Positions 17,041 to 25,224 of a stretch of 45,702 nt of DNA are shown here, piece after piece. A program made the translations under genes and the position numbers. The notes beneath the pieces are model-generated. The model saw only the letters and a list, made by a program, of their open reading frames with translations. It did not search any database and was not told the origin of the DNA. The stretch is from assembly GCA_948444795.1 (NCBI GenBank), contig CAOJUX010000007.1, positions 1 to 45,702 on the forward strand, given 5' to 3'. Source of the stretch: an uncultured Erysipelotrichaceae bacterium (GTDB taxonomy: Bacteria > Bacillota_I > Bacilli_A > RF39 > UBA660). How positions within the stretch are numbered: the first letter of the stretch is position 1; each line of letters opens with the position of its first letter.

Positions 17041-17598
17041 TATTTTATCTATAATTCCATAATCTAAAGCTTCATTTGAATCCATGTAGAAATCTCTTTC
17101 CATATCTCTTTTTAATGTAGCAATTTTTTTATTTGTTTTTTCAGACAATATTTTTATCAATTTATTTTTTGTTTTTAATATTTGATCAGCTACTATTTTT
17201 ATATCAGTCGCTTGACCTTGTATTCCTCCAAGTGGTTGATGAATCATTATACAAGCATTCTTAAGTGCACATCTTTCATCTCCACAAGCAAGTAAAAAGG
17301 CACCCATACTAGCTGCTAGCCCAACAACAATCGTTTTAACATCACTTTTAATGAAATTCATAGTATCCATTATGGCAAATCCACTATTAACTTCTCCCCC
17401 AGGGCTGTTAATATATAAACAAATTTCTTCATGATTTATTGAATCTAAATATAATAATTCGCTAATTACAATATTAGCGCTAGCTTCATTAATTTCACCA
17501 GTTAAAAACACAATCCTATCTTGTAAAAGTCTCGAGTATAAATCATATGCATATTCACGGCTGCTACTTTTTTCAACAACTGTTGGAATAATATTCAT
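17035..17598 (-). CDS. clpP: ATP-dependent Clp protease proteolytic subunit
   Basis: Serine protease subunit that forms the double-heptamer chamber of ClpXP/ClpCP. In 187 residues the catalytic triad is intact: S97 in GLAASMGAF, H120 in MIHQPLGG and D169 in MERDF. YINSPGGEV near 62-70 forms the oxyanion region. The loop between S97 and H120 is two residues shorter than in most ClpP. An in-frame GTG upstream overlaps the AGGTGAT ribosome site, so the ATG is chosen. No terminator fits between clpP and convergent whiA. Confidence 0.96.
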   Translation of the reverse strand: MNIIPTVVEKSSSREYAYDLYSRLLQDRIVFLTGEINEASANIVISELLYLDSINHEEICLYINSPGGEVNSGFAIMDTMNFIKSDVKTIVVGLAASMGAFLLACGDERCALKNACIMIHQPLGGIQGQATDIKIVADQILKTKNKLIKILSEKTNKKIATLKRDMERDFYMDSNEALDYGIIDKIL

Positions 17599-17653
17599 TT
17601 TAATCACCTATTAATATAATAGAAAAAAAGTTAAAAAATTATACAAGAAAATT

Positions 17654-17682
17654 ATGACAAATTATATCTAATATGATAAAAT
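17654..17682 (+). promoter_or_regulatory. Promoter of the uridine-kinase-like gene and gap
   Basis: ATGACA (17654-17659), 17 bases, TAAAAT (17677-17682) with TG upstream of the -10. Confidence 0.65.
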
Positions 17683-17706
17683 TAATAATAGAATATGAGG
17701 GGTAAT

Positions 17707-19350
17707 ATGAAAGAGATTACTATAACATTTAATAATGGGACAACTAAATCTTTTAAGGAAAATACATCTGTCGAGGTCATTTCAGAATATTATCAACAAT
17801 TTATGAAAAATCCAATTTTAGGAGCAAGATTAAATAATGAAATAATTACTATGAATAGTTTAGTAAAAAAAGATTGTAAAATTGATTTTATTGATATTTG
17901 CGATGCCTATGGATATAGAATGTACCAAGGTGCCTTAAAATTTATTTTTGAAGTTGCTGTAAAAGAAGTCTTCAAAAAAGCAGAAGTAAGATTTTTACAT
18001 AGTGTTCCAAAGGGTATAATGACTGAAATTGAACATAACACTAATATTGTTAAGGATGATTTAACAAAAATAAAAGAAAAAATGGCTGAAATTATAAGTA
18101 ATAACCTAAAAATAGAAAAATATAATGTTCTAAAAAAAGATGCCATAAATTTTTATAGAAAAATTAATATGCCCGAAAAAGCTTTTAATATTCATAATAC
18201 TAATAATAAAGTAGTAGATTTTTATAAATTAAAAAATATTTATAATTATTATTATACCGAAATGCCTTTTAGCACTAAGAATATAAATAAATTTGATTTA
18301 ATTTATTTAGGAAAAAATAGAATAGTATTAGTATATCCAAGTGCCAGAACAAGTGGATTAGTTCCAGAATATGTTCATTATGATAATATAATAGATAATT
18401 TTTCAGAAAATCAAAAATGGTTAGAAATTATGGAAGTAGAATATTTACCAGAGCTTAATAGTATTATAAGCTGTAATAAAATAAAAGAATTGATAAAATC
18501 TAATGAACTAAGATTTAATGATCAAATATCAAAAGTGGCTAAAGAAATAGTTGGAGATAATAAAATTAAAATAGTTTTAATATCTGGGCCTTCATCAAGT
18601 GGTAAAACAACAACCAATAATCGTTTATCAAGCTATTTAAATTCAATGGGTTATAAAACAATACCTATTTCAGTTGATGATTATTATAAGGATAAAGAAG
18701 AATTTGAAAGAGAAAATGTTAAAAATAGAGAAGTTTTAGAATCAATAGATACAAATATGCTTAACGAAGATTTAAATGATTTATTAAATGGAAAAGAAAT
18801 TCATCTTCCTTCATATGATTTTTTAAGTGATAAAAAGACTAGAAGAATAGAAAGTGTAAAAATGGATGAAAAAACTATCCTTTTAGTAGAAGGTTTGCAT
18901 TGTTTAAATGATGAGCTTACAAAAGATATAGATAATGATTGTAAGTATAAAATATATTTAAGCCCTTTTATACCCTTAGAAATTGATCGACATAACTATG
19001 TTTCAACAGTAGATTTACGTTTGTTAAGAAGAATTATAAGAGATAACCGTACTCGAGCCACAACTGTTTCTGAAACAATTGAAATGTGGCAAACCGTAAG
19101 AGAAGGAGAAGAAAAGTATATTTTTCCCTATATACACCAAGCTAATAAAGTAATAAATACTTCATATGTTTTTGAAGTTGGTGTGTTAAAAGTTTATGTA
19201 GAACCACTTTTATATTCAGTAGGACTAGATTCCCCATATTATGAAGAAGCCAGAAGACTTATAAATTTTTTACAAGGTTTCTATTCAATATCAAGTGAAT
19301 ATATAAGTAAAGATTCTATTTTAAGAGAATTTATTGGAGAAGGAGAGTAA
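17707..19350 (+). CDS. Nucleoside kinase: TGS/ThrRS-like N-terminus plus uridine-kinase domain
   Basis: A 547-residue protein of the family often annotated as uridine kinase-like. The N-terminus (about 1-65, EITITFNNGTTKSFKENTSV) resembles a TGS domain; residues about 65-170 resemble the second additional domain of threonyl-tRNA synthetase; a C-terminal P-loop kinase domain starts with GPSSSGKTT (about 294-302) and contains SVDDYYKD, LVEGLHCLN and RLLRRIIRD. The substrate in this family is a nucleoside, probably uridine or cytidine; the tRNA-synthetase-like parts have no known job. GAGGGG supports the second ATG over the one at 17695. gap follows after three bases. Confidence 0.82.
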   Translation: MKEITITFNNGTTKSFKENTSVEVISEYYQQFMKNPILGARLNNEIITMNSLVKKDCKIDFIDICDAYGYRMYQGALKFIFEVAVKEVFKKAEVRFLHSVPKGIMTEIEHNTNIVKDDLTKIKEKMAEIISNNLKIEKYNVLKKDAINFYRKINMPEKAFNIHNTNNKVVDFYKLKNIYNYYYTEMPFSTKNINKFDLIYLGKNRIVLVYPSARTSGLVPEYVHYDNIIDNFSENQKWLEIMEVEYLPELNSIISCNKIKELIKSNELRFNDQISKVAKEIVGDNKIKIVLISGPSSSGKTTTNNRLSSYLNSMGYKTIPISVDDYYKDKEEFERENVKNREVLESIDTNMLNEDLNDLLNGKEIHLPSYDFLSDKKTRRIESVKMDEKTILLVEGLHCLNDELTKDIDNDCKYKIYLSPFIPLEIDRHNYVSTVDLRLLRRIIRDNRTRATTVSETIEMWQTVREGEEKYIFPYIHQANKVINTSYVFEVGVLKVYVEPLLYSVGLDSPYYEEARRLINFLQGFYSISSEYISKDSILREFIGEGE

Positions 19351-19353
19351 GAA

Positions 19354-20358
19354 ATGATAAAAGTAGCAATTAATGGATTTGGAAGAATAGGAAGAGTAGC
19401 CTTTAGAGAGATGCTAAAAGATAGCATATTTGATGTTGTTGCTATAAATGATTTAACAAATGCAGAAGAACTAGCATATTTATTAAAATATGATACTAAC
19501 CATCGTAGATTAGACATGAATATTACAAGTGTTGATAATTACTTAGTTGTTAACAATAAAAAAATCAAAATATATAGTGTGAAAGATCCAGAAAATTTAC
19601 CATGGAATGAATTAGGCATAGACTTAGTTCTAGAGTGTACTGGTCTATTTACCAGTATTGAAGGAGCAGAAAAACATATTAAAGCTGGAGCCAAAAAAGT
19701 TTTATTATCAGCCCCAGCTAAAGATGATATTAAGACTATAGTTTTTAATGTTAATGATAATACCTTAAAAAGTGAAGATAAAATAATAAGTGGAGCTTCA
19801 TGTACAACCAACTGTCTTACTCCAGTATTAAAAGTTTTAAATAGTTCTTTTGGCATAAAAAAAGGTTTTATGTCAACAATTCATGCTTATACAAATGATC
19901 AAGCAAACCTTGATGTGCCTCATAAAAAAGGTATCAAAGAAAGAAGAGGAAGAGCAAGTGCTATGAACATAGTTCCAACTTCAACGGGGGTTTTAAAAGC
20001 TATAGGGAAAGTTTTACCAGAACTTGAAGGTAAAATAGATGGATTAGCTTATCGTGTTCCTGTAAGTGATGGATCATTAGTTGACTTAACAGTAGAGCTA
20101 AATAAAAGTACAACCAAAGAAGAAATAAATAAAATATTAGAACAAAATCAAAATGAAACTTTAAAAACTACATATGATCCAATAGTATCAAGCGATATTA
20201 TAGGTACATCTTGTGGTTCATTAGTAGATTTATCTCTAACAAAAGTTTTAGAAGTAGAAGGAAAACAATTAGTTAAAATATCTGCTTGGTATGATAACGA
20301 AGTAGGATACACTTGCCAAATGTTAAGAACAGCAAAAAAAATGCTTCAAAAATATTAA
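19354..20358 (+). CDS. gapA: Glyceraldehyde-3-phosphate dehydrogenase, type I
   Basis: Converts glyceraldehyde 3-phosphate, phosphate and NAD to 1,3-bisphosphoglycerate. The 334-residue protein has the Rossmann start INGFGRIGR, N32-D33 favouring NAD, the catalytic C150 in SGASCTTNCL and H177 in STIHAYTNDQ, and the late WYDNEVGY motif. GGAGAAGGAG precedes the ATG. It is translated right behind the kinase gene, and a strong terminator separates it from pgk. Confidence 0.98.
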   Translation: MIKVAINGFGRIGRVAFREMLKDSIFDVVAINDLTNAEELAYLLKYDTNHRRLDMNITSVDNYLVVNNKKIKIYSVKDPENLPWNELGIDLVLECTGLFTSIEGAEKHIKAGAKKVLLSAPAKDDIKTIVFNVNDNTLKSEDKIISGASCTTNCLTPVLKVLNSSFGIKKGFMSTIHAYTNDQANLDVPHKKGIKERRGRASAMNIVPTSTGVLKAIGKVLPELEGKIDGLAYRVPVSDGSLVDLTVELNKSTTKEEINKILEQNQNETLKTTYDPIVSSDIIGTSCGSLVDLSLTKVLEVEGKQLVKISAWYDNEVGYTCQMLRTAKKMLQKY

Positions 20359-20411
20359 GTCTCTTTTTATTCTACTTTTTTTTTAAATATAAAAAAATTT
20401 AATAAATATGT

Positions 20412-20450
20412 AAAGTTAATAATAAATTTTTTATTAACTTTTTATTTTTC
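20412..20450 (+). terminator. Terminator of gapA
   Basis: AAAGTTAATAA (20412-20422) pairs with TTATTAACTTT (20431-20441), followed by TTATTTTTC. Confidence 0.75.
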
Positions 20451-20459
20451 TGCTATACT
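20451..20459 (+). promoter_or_regulatory. Extended -10 promoter of pgk-tpiA
   Basis: TGCTATACT directly after the gapA terminator, 22 bases before pgk. Confidence 0.5.
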
Positions 20460-20481
20460 ATTATTAAGTGGTGGTTTTTGC

Positions 20482-21693
20482 ATGAAACAAAGATTAAAAA
20501 AAATGGATGTCAAAAATAAAAGAGTAATTGTTAGATTTGATTATAATGTTCCCATTAAAGATGGAGTTATTTTGGATGCCACCAAAATCTATGAAAGTCT
20601 TCCTACAATAAATTATTTAATAGAAAATGAAGCTAAAATAATAATATTGAGTCATTTAGGAAAAGTTAGAACTATAGAAGATAAAGAGTTTAATACTTTA
20701 TATCCAGTTTGTGATAAATTAAGTGAAATATTAAATAAATATATTACATTTGAATCTAATATTTTAGATCCTAAACTTATAGAAAAAACAAATGAACTAA
20801 AACCTGGCGAAATTATAATGCTCGAAAATACCAGATTTCTAGATTTAGATGGTAAAAAAGAATCAATTTGTGATTTTGAAACATCAAGATTTTTATCAAG
20901 CCTTGGAGATATTTTTGTTTTAGATGCTTTTGCATCAAGTCATAGAAGACATGCCTCAACTGTAGGAATAGCTAAATTTATTCCAAGTTGTATAGGATTA
21001 TCCTTAGAAAAAGAATTAAATAATCTTGATTCATTAATTATAAACCCTGCTCACCCTTTTACTGTTATTATGGGAGGAGCTAAAGTAGAAGATAAATTAC
21101 TATTAATAGAAAAAATATTAACAAAATGTGATTTTTTATTATTAGCTGGAGGTCTTGCTAATAGTTTTTTAAAAGCTTTAAATTTTAAAATTGGTAGTTC
21201 GTTAGCTTCTCATAATAAAGAAGTTGTTAATAAGTTAAAAGAGATAATGTTAAAAAATAAAAATAAAATAATGCTCCCTTTAGATGCGATAGTTGGTTGT
21301 AGTTATGATAAAAACTATGTTAAATATAAAAAAATAAATAAGATAGAAGATAATGAAATAATATATGATATAGGAACTAAAACTATTGAAAAATATAAAT
21401 TAACAATAGAAAAAAGTAAGACTATTTTTATGAATGGGACAATGGGTTTATATGAAGATAAAAGATATTCTAATGGAACAAGAGAAATTTTAGAAATTGT
21501 TCAAAAAAATAATGGCAAAAAAATAGCTGGTGGCGGTGATGCTGTATCTTCAATAAAAAATTTAGGATATCAAGAGGCTTTTACGTATTTATCTTGTGGT
21601 GGTGGAGCAACTTTAGAATACTTAATAAAAGGCCATTTAATTGCTATTGATAATATTATGGAGAGTGATGAAATTGAAGTACTTGATGTTTAA
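20482..21693 (+). CDS. pgk: Phosphoglycerate kinase
   Basis: Transfers phosphate from 1,3-bisphosphoglycerate to ADP. The 403-residue protein carries RFDYNVPIK (usual R-x-D-x-N-V-P), ILSHLGKVR where most enzymes have HLGRP, MLENTRF, SHRRHAST, MGGAKVEDK, FMNGTMGLYE and the nucleotide loop GGGDAVSS. The Arg-to-Lys change in the HLGRP motif is a mild oddity; the rest of the active site looks intact. The ribosome site is weak (GTGGTGG). Its 3' end overlaps tpiA by 26 bases. Confidence 0.96.
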   Translation: MKQRLKKMDVKNKRVIVRFDYNVPIKDGVILDATKIYESLPTINYLIENEAKIIILSHLGKVRTIEDKEFNTLYPVCDKLSEILNKYITFESNILDPKLIEKTNELKPGEIIMLENTRFLDLDGKKESICDFETSRFLSSLGDIFVLDAFASSHRRHASTVGIAKFIPSCIGLSLEKELNNLDSLIINPAHPFTVIMGGAKVEDKLLLIEKILTKCDFLLLAGGLANSFLKALNFKIGSSLASHNKEVVNKLKEIMLKNKNKIMLPLDAIVGCSYDKNYVKYKKINKIEDNEIIYDIGTKTIEKYKLTIEKSKTIFMNGTMGLYEDKRYSNGTREILEIVQKNNGKKIAGGGDAVSSIKNLGYQEAFTYLSCGGGATLEYLIKGHLIAIDNIMESDEIEVLDV

Positions 21694-22375
21694 TTTAAAA
21701 TCTAATTTAGATTTAAAAGAATTATTAAAATATAAAGAATTTATAACAAATTATGATTTTAGTAAATATAATTTAATATTATTTCCTGCAAATATTTACT
21801 TACCTTTTTTTTATAATACTTCTATAACTTTAGGAGTTCAAAATATAAGTTTATATGAAACAGAAATATTAACTGATGTAATTTTACCAAGGCAATTAAA
21901 AAGTTTAAAAGTTAAATATACTTTATTAAACCATGCGGAAGTTAATGATACATTAAATAATATTATACTTAAAATCAGAATAGCATCAAAAAATAGGATT
22001 AAAATAGTCTTAATAATTGGAGAGAAAGAACAAACTAATAAAGAAGAAACACTTATATATTTAAAAGAACAAATAAATATAATATTTAGTAATTTATCTT
22101 TAGAAGAAATAAAAAACATAATAATCGCATATGAACCAAGTTGGTTAATAAATCAAAATTTTAGTATTAATTTAAATGATTTAACATATTTAATAGATAA
22201 TTTAAAAAATGATACAAAAAATACTTATAAAATGAATATACCTATTATATATGGTGGTAGTATTAATGACAAAAATTTTAAAAACATATCTAAATTAGAT
22301 AATTTAGATGGATATTTAATCGGAAATTCTTGTAAAAATGAGGAAAATGTTGTCAAATTGCTATCAAGCTTATAA
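21668..22375 (+). CDS. tpiA: Divergent triosephosphate isomerase
   Basis: Position after pgk and residual motifs identify this as TIM, which interconverts dihydroxyacetone phosphate and glyceraldehyde 3-phosphate. Active-site residues remain: N9 and K11 (FNLK for the usual NWKMN), H89 (LNHAE for HSERR) and the Glu in AYEPSW. However, loop 6 lacks the AIGTG sequence (YEPSWLINQN), the GAFTGE segment is replaced by LYETEI, and GGSV is GGSI. At 235 residues it is short. GGAG a few bases upstream favours ATG 21668 over 21641. It is probably functional but fast-evolving; reduced activity is possible. Confidence 0.78.
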   Translation: MKLKYLMFNLKSNLDLKELLKYKEFITNYDFSKYNLILFPANIYLPFFYNTSITLGVQNISLYETEILTDVILPRQLKSLKVKYTLLNHAEVNDTLNNIILKIRIASKNRIKIVLIIGEKEQTNKEETLIYLKEQINIIFSNLSLEEIKNIIIAYEPSWLINQNFSINLNDLTYLIDNLKNDTKNTYKMNIPIIYGGSINDKNFKNISKLDNLDGYLIGNSCKNEENVVKLLSSL

Positions 22376-22407
22376 AATTTAGCAAATTTTGACACTTTTT
22401 TACAGGA

Positions 22408-22415
22408 TTCGACAA
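22408..22415 (-). promoter_or_regulatory. Spo0A-binding 0A box upstream of spo0A
   Basis: TTCGACAA, the exact reverse complement of the consensus 0A box TTGTCGAA, lies 79 bases before the spo0A start. It overlaps AGGATT, which resembles a SigH -35. This suggests autoregulation as in Bacillus. Confidence 0.6.
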
Positions 22416-22493
22416 AACCTTCTCTAGTAATTTATATGTATTTTATTTTATAATTAAAGTGCGTGCAGTAAATATAAATAAGAGGAGAGGAAA

Positions 22494-23258
22494 ATGAAAA
22501 AAAATATTAATGTTCTTATTATAGATGATAATGAAACATTTATAAAAGAACTTGAAAATAATTTTAGTAGTCACGCAGTAATTAATGTAGTAAAAGCTTT
22601 TCAAGATAGTAGATTAGGACTTGAATATATTATAGAAAATTCTAAAAGTTTTGATATATTATTATTAGATATTATAATGCCTGAAGTGGATGGGATAACA
22701 ATTTTAGAAGAGTTAAAGAATAAAAATATTAATAAAAAAATTATTGTTTTATCAAGTTATAAAACTGAAAAAACTTTAAAAATGATTAGTCAATATGAAG
22801 TAGATTATTATATGCCAAAACCAATAAATATCAAAATATTAGAAAAAAGAATTATGGGTATTGAATCAGAAATAATAGAACAAAAAGTAGATGCAAAAGA
22901 AAACAAAGTCGAAATAGAAATAAGTAAAATGCTTCATGATTTAGGAATTCCTTCTCATATTAGAGGATATCAATACATAAGAGATGGAGTGTATATGATG
23001 TATAAAAGCAAAGATAAATTAATTGGTATAACTAAATATATATATCCAGAAATAGCAACTAGATATGATACAACAGCAAGTAGAGTTGAAAGGGCAATTC
23101 GTCATGCAATAGAAGTAAGTTGGGCTAGAGGAGATTATGACTTAATGGAACATATTTTTGGACATAGTGTTGATTATGATAGAAGTAAACCAACTAATTC
23201 AGAATTCATAGCAGCAATCGCAGATAATATAAGATTAAAAAATAGATTAGCAATATAG
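22494..23258 (+). CDS. spo0A: Sporulation master regulator Spo0A
   Basis: Response regulator that, when phosphorylated, starts sporulation. The receiver domain (1-120) has D11-D12, phospho-acceptor D59 in LLLDIIMPEVDG, S87 and K109 in MPKP. The C-terminal DNA-binding domain (about 140-254) has the highly conserved SRVERAIRHAIEVSWARG recognition region. Length 254 is slightly shorter than in Bacillus. AGAGGAGAGG precedes the ATG. It stands inside the glycolytic cluster, between tpiA and a transglutaminase-like gene, with its own 0A box and terminator. Confidence 0.96.
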   Translation: MKKNINVLIIDDNETFIKELENNFSSHAVINVVKAFQDSRLGLEYIIENSKSFDILLLDIIMPEVDGITILEELKNKNINKKIIVLSSYKTEKTLKMISQYEVDYYMPKPINIKILEKRIMGIESEIIEQKVDAKENKVEIEISKMLHDLGIPSHIRGYQYIRDGVYMMYKSKDKLIGITKYIYPEIATRYDTTASRVERAIRHAIEVSWARGDYDLMEHIFGHSVDYDRSKPTNSEFIAAIADNIRLKNRLAI

Positions 23259-23282
23259 ACTTTTCGCGAAAGTCTTTTTTTT
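23257..23282 (+). terminator. Terminator of spo0A
   Basis: AGACTTT (23257-23263) pairs with AAAGTCT (23269-23275), then a long T-run. The stem includes the stop codon and the T-run merges into the next -35 TTGACA. Confidence 0.85.
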
Positions 23283-23309
23283 GACAAAATTTTTTTTATG
23301 GTGTATGAT
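23281..23309 (+). promoter_or_regulatory. Promoter of the transglutaminase-like gene
   Basis: Consensus TTGACA (23281-23286), 17 bases, TATGAT (23304-23309). It excludes the ATG at 23298 as a start because that codon lies between the boxes. Confidence 0.75.
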
Positions 23310-23339
23310 ATTTTGCAAACAAAGGGGGATGAAAATAAA

Positions 23340-24245
23340 GTGGATAATATTATAATAAAAGAAACTATGTTAAATAATAAAAACCAAATATTAATTTTAT
23401 ATCAAGAATTTTTAATGAATTATACTATATTAAATAGATTGTTTGAGATGCAAAATCCTGTAGAAATATATGCTATGTTTAACTATTTATTATATAATGG
23501 TTATTTATCCACAAATAAAAAATTTGAATTTCAAGACCAAAGATTACATGGAAAATTTTTTGCATCAGGTTCACTAGTTTTAACAGGAAAAGCAGTCTGT
23601 AGGAATATATCGCCAATGTTAACTGATATTTTAAACAGAAGTCAAATAAAAGCTTATAATTTATCCACATATTTTCCAAAATATTTAATTAATATCAAAA
23701 AAGTTGCCACTCCAGAATATTCTCAAGAAGAATTAGCTAATTGGATTAATAATCATATAAATGATCCCAAAAAGTCTAAAAAATTGATAGAAAAAATTGA
23801 AAGATTTTCAGATGATAAAGGAAAAAATATTGAATTACAATTAAAAAAATCTGAAGAACAAGATTTTATGGAATCTTTTTTCGGTAATCATGTTATAACT
23901 ATGGCTATAAAAGATAATAAAAATTATTTTTTAGATTCTACTTCAAAATCATTATTTAGTTCTTTAGATTCTGATAGTTATAAATTATACAATGATAAAG
24001 ACCAAATAATTGAAATAAAAAAATTAAAAACTTTATTTTGGTATAACACTTTAGAAGAATATTTAGAAATCTATAAAAGATTATTAGGAAAATATTCATC
24101 AAAGCCAAATTTAGCTGAAAAAATGGTCATAGAAAAAGTTTCCTTGTTATGTGAAAATAATAAAGACGTTTTAAACAGCTTCTATAATGAAAATAAAGAA
24201 CTATATGAAGAAATTACAAATAGAATTAAAACAATTAAAATTTAG
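23340..24245 (+). CDS. Transglutaminase-like cysteine protein, function unknown
   Basis: A cytoplasmic 301-residue protein with a papain/transglutaminase-like triad: C87 in TGKAVCRNISPML, H184 in GNHVITMAI and D199 in NYFLDSTS. That spacing and the G-x-C-R/H-V/LD-S pattern are typical of transglutaminase-core proteins in peptide cleavage or cross-linking. No signal peptide is seen. The start is uncertain: a GTG behind AAAGGGGG (ten-base gap) is preferred because the upstream ATG is within the promoter. It lies just after spo0A; a role in spore coat cross-linking (GerQ is a known transglutaminase target) is tempting but unproven. Confidence 0.65.
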   Translation: MDNIIIKETMLNNKNQILILYQEFLMNYTILNRLFEMQNPVEIYAMFNYLLYNGYLSTNKKFEFQDQRLHGKFFASGSLVLTGKAVCRNISPMLTDILNRSQIKAYNLSTYFPKYLINIKKVATPEYSQEELANWINNHINDPKKSKKLIEKIERFSDDKGKNIELQLKKSEEQDFMESFFGNHVITMAIKDNKNYFLDSTSKSLFSSLDSDSYKLYNDKDQIIEIKKLKTLFWYNTLEEYLEIYKRLLGKYSSKPNLAEKMVIEKVSLLCENNKDVLNSFYNENKELYEEITNRIKTIKI

Positions 24246-24249
24246 CCCC

Positions 24250-24279
24250 TTGACAAATTAAAAGTTAATGTAGTATTAT
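24250..24279 (+). promoter_or_regulatory. Promoter of the lytic transglycosylase gene
   Basis: TTGACA (24250-24255), 18 bases, TATTAT (24274-24279). It lies a few bases after the previous stop codon. Confidence 0.6.
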
Positions 24280-24309
24280 ATGCAACAATGTCAAAGAGGG
24301 GGAATATAT

Positions 24310-25131
24310 ATGAAAAAAGGGACGTTAAAGAAAAAAAGAAAAATGTTAAAACTAAAAAGATATGCGCTTAGCTTTTTATTAGGTACATGTATTGTTGCGC
24401 AAGCATCTATAAAAAACAATAACTCTAATATAAGTTATGCATTAGATGTGTCTAAAAGTACCGAAAATCCTTCCTGGGGGGGGGGTAGCCTTACCATAGA
24501 TAAAAAAGGTAAAGAACTAGCACAATATTATAAAGAATATATAGAATTTAATAAAAATTATAATATTAAAGATGAAATAGACGAAGTTCAAAACTTAACT
24601 GCTGGAATAAGTAGAGAACAACTATTAGATTTAGTATATGAAAGAGAACCAGATTATGGGTTCCCTTGTAGTCTTGATTTACAAAAACATATCAGAAATA
24701 TAGCTGATAAATATGAAGTCCCTTTTGAAGTAATAATGATTCTTTTAGATCAAGAGTCAAATGGTCATTGGAAAGATAATGGTAAAATATCTCCAACAAA
24801 TGATTATGGACTTGCCCAAATACATTACACAGTATTGCCGCTTGTCCAAAAAGGAACTGGACTAACCAAAGAGCAAATTTTAAATGACCCTTATGCAGCA
24901 GCAGAAGCTTGTGCGTATATTGTTAAATATACATGGGGCTTTCTAGGATATGACTTAAATAATTTTCATTATTTAAATACATTTGGTTCATATTGTGCTT
25001 GGATAGATTGGCAAAAAAGCCCAGAAGCTAGAATTTACGCCGATAGTTGTATTAAAAGACTAAAAGAGCATTTTTGGCTTACTGATGAACAAGTTAATGA
25101 TCCAAAACTTTATAGAAGTTATACAAAATAG
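24310..25131 (+). CDS. Secreted SLT-type lytic transglycosylase with in-frame G10 tract (candidate phase-ON)
   Basis: Predicted to cleave glycan strands of peptidoglycan, forming anhydromuropeptides. It has a basic N-terminus and signal segment (about 18-33, ALSFLLGTCIVAQAS), a low-complexity stretch with W56-G-G-G coded by ten G (24476-24485), then an SLT-like domain (about 120-260) with catalytic E149 in LLDQESNG and YGLAQIHY (the usual GLMQI). GAGGGGG supports ATG 24310, not 24280. Loss or gain of one G would stop translation near residue 60, before the enzyme domain, so expression may vary between cells. Confidence 0.82.
   Translation: MKKGTLKKKRKMLKLKRYALSFLLGTCIVAQASIKNNNSNISYALDVSKSTENPSWGGGSLTIDKKGKELAQYYKEYIEFNKNYNIKDEIDEVQNLTAGISREQLLDLVYEREPDYGFPCSLDLQKHIRNIADKYEVPFEVIMILLDQESNGHWKDNGKISPTNDYGLAQIHYTVLPLVQKGTGLTKEQILNDPYAAAEACAYIVKYTWGFLGYDLNNFHYLNTFGSYCAWIDWQKSPEARIYADSCIKRLKEHFWLTDEQVNDPKLYRSYTK
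24476..24485 (+). repeat. Homopolymeric G10 tract (ON)
   Basis: Ten G inside the coding region after the signal sequence. With ten, the frame is open; with eleven a TAG follows at once, with nine a TAG follows four codons later. Confidence 0.9.
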
Positions 25132-25156
25132 TATTATTTGATTAATACTTTTTTTA
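25130..25156 (+). terminator. Terminator of the transglycosylase gene
   Basis: AGTATTA (25130-25136) pairs with TAATACT (25143-25149), then seven T. The left arm begins in the stop codon. Confidence 0.75.
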
Positions 25157-25224
25157 TTTTTTTTGTAAAAAATATAGTTTTTTTCATCTACATATGATAG
25201 TATTAATACGAAAATGGTGGTTGT

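Noticed and set aside
23298-23339. ATG at 23298 as the start of the transglutaminase-like gene
   Set aside because: It lies between the -35 and -10 of a near-consensus promoter.
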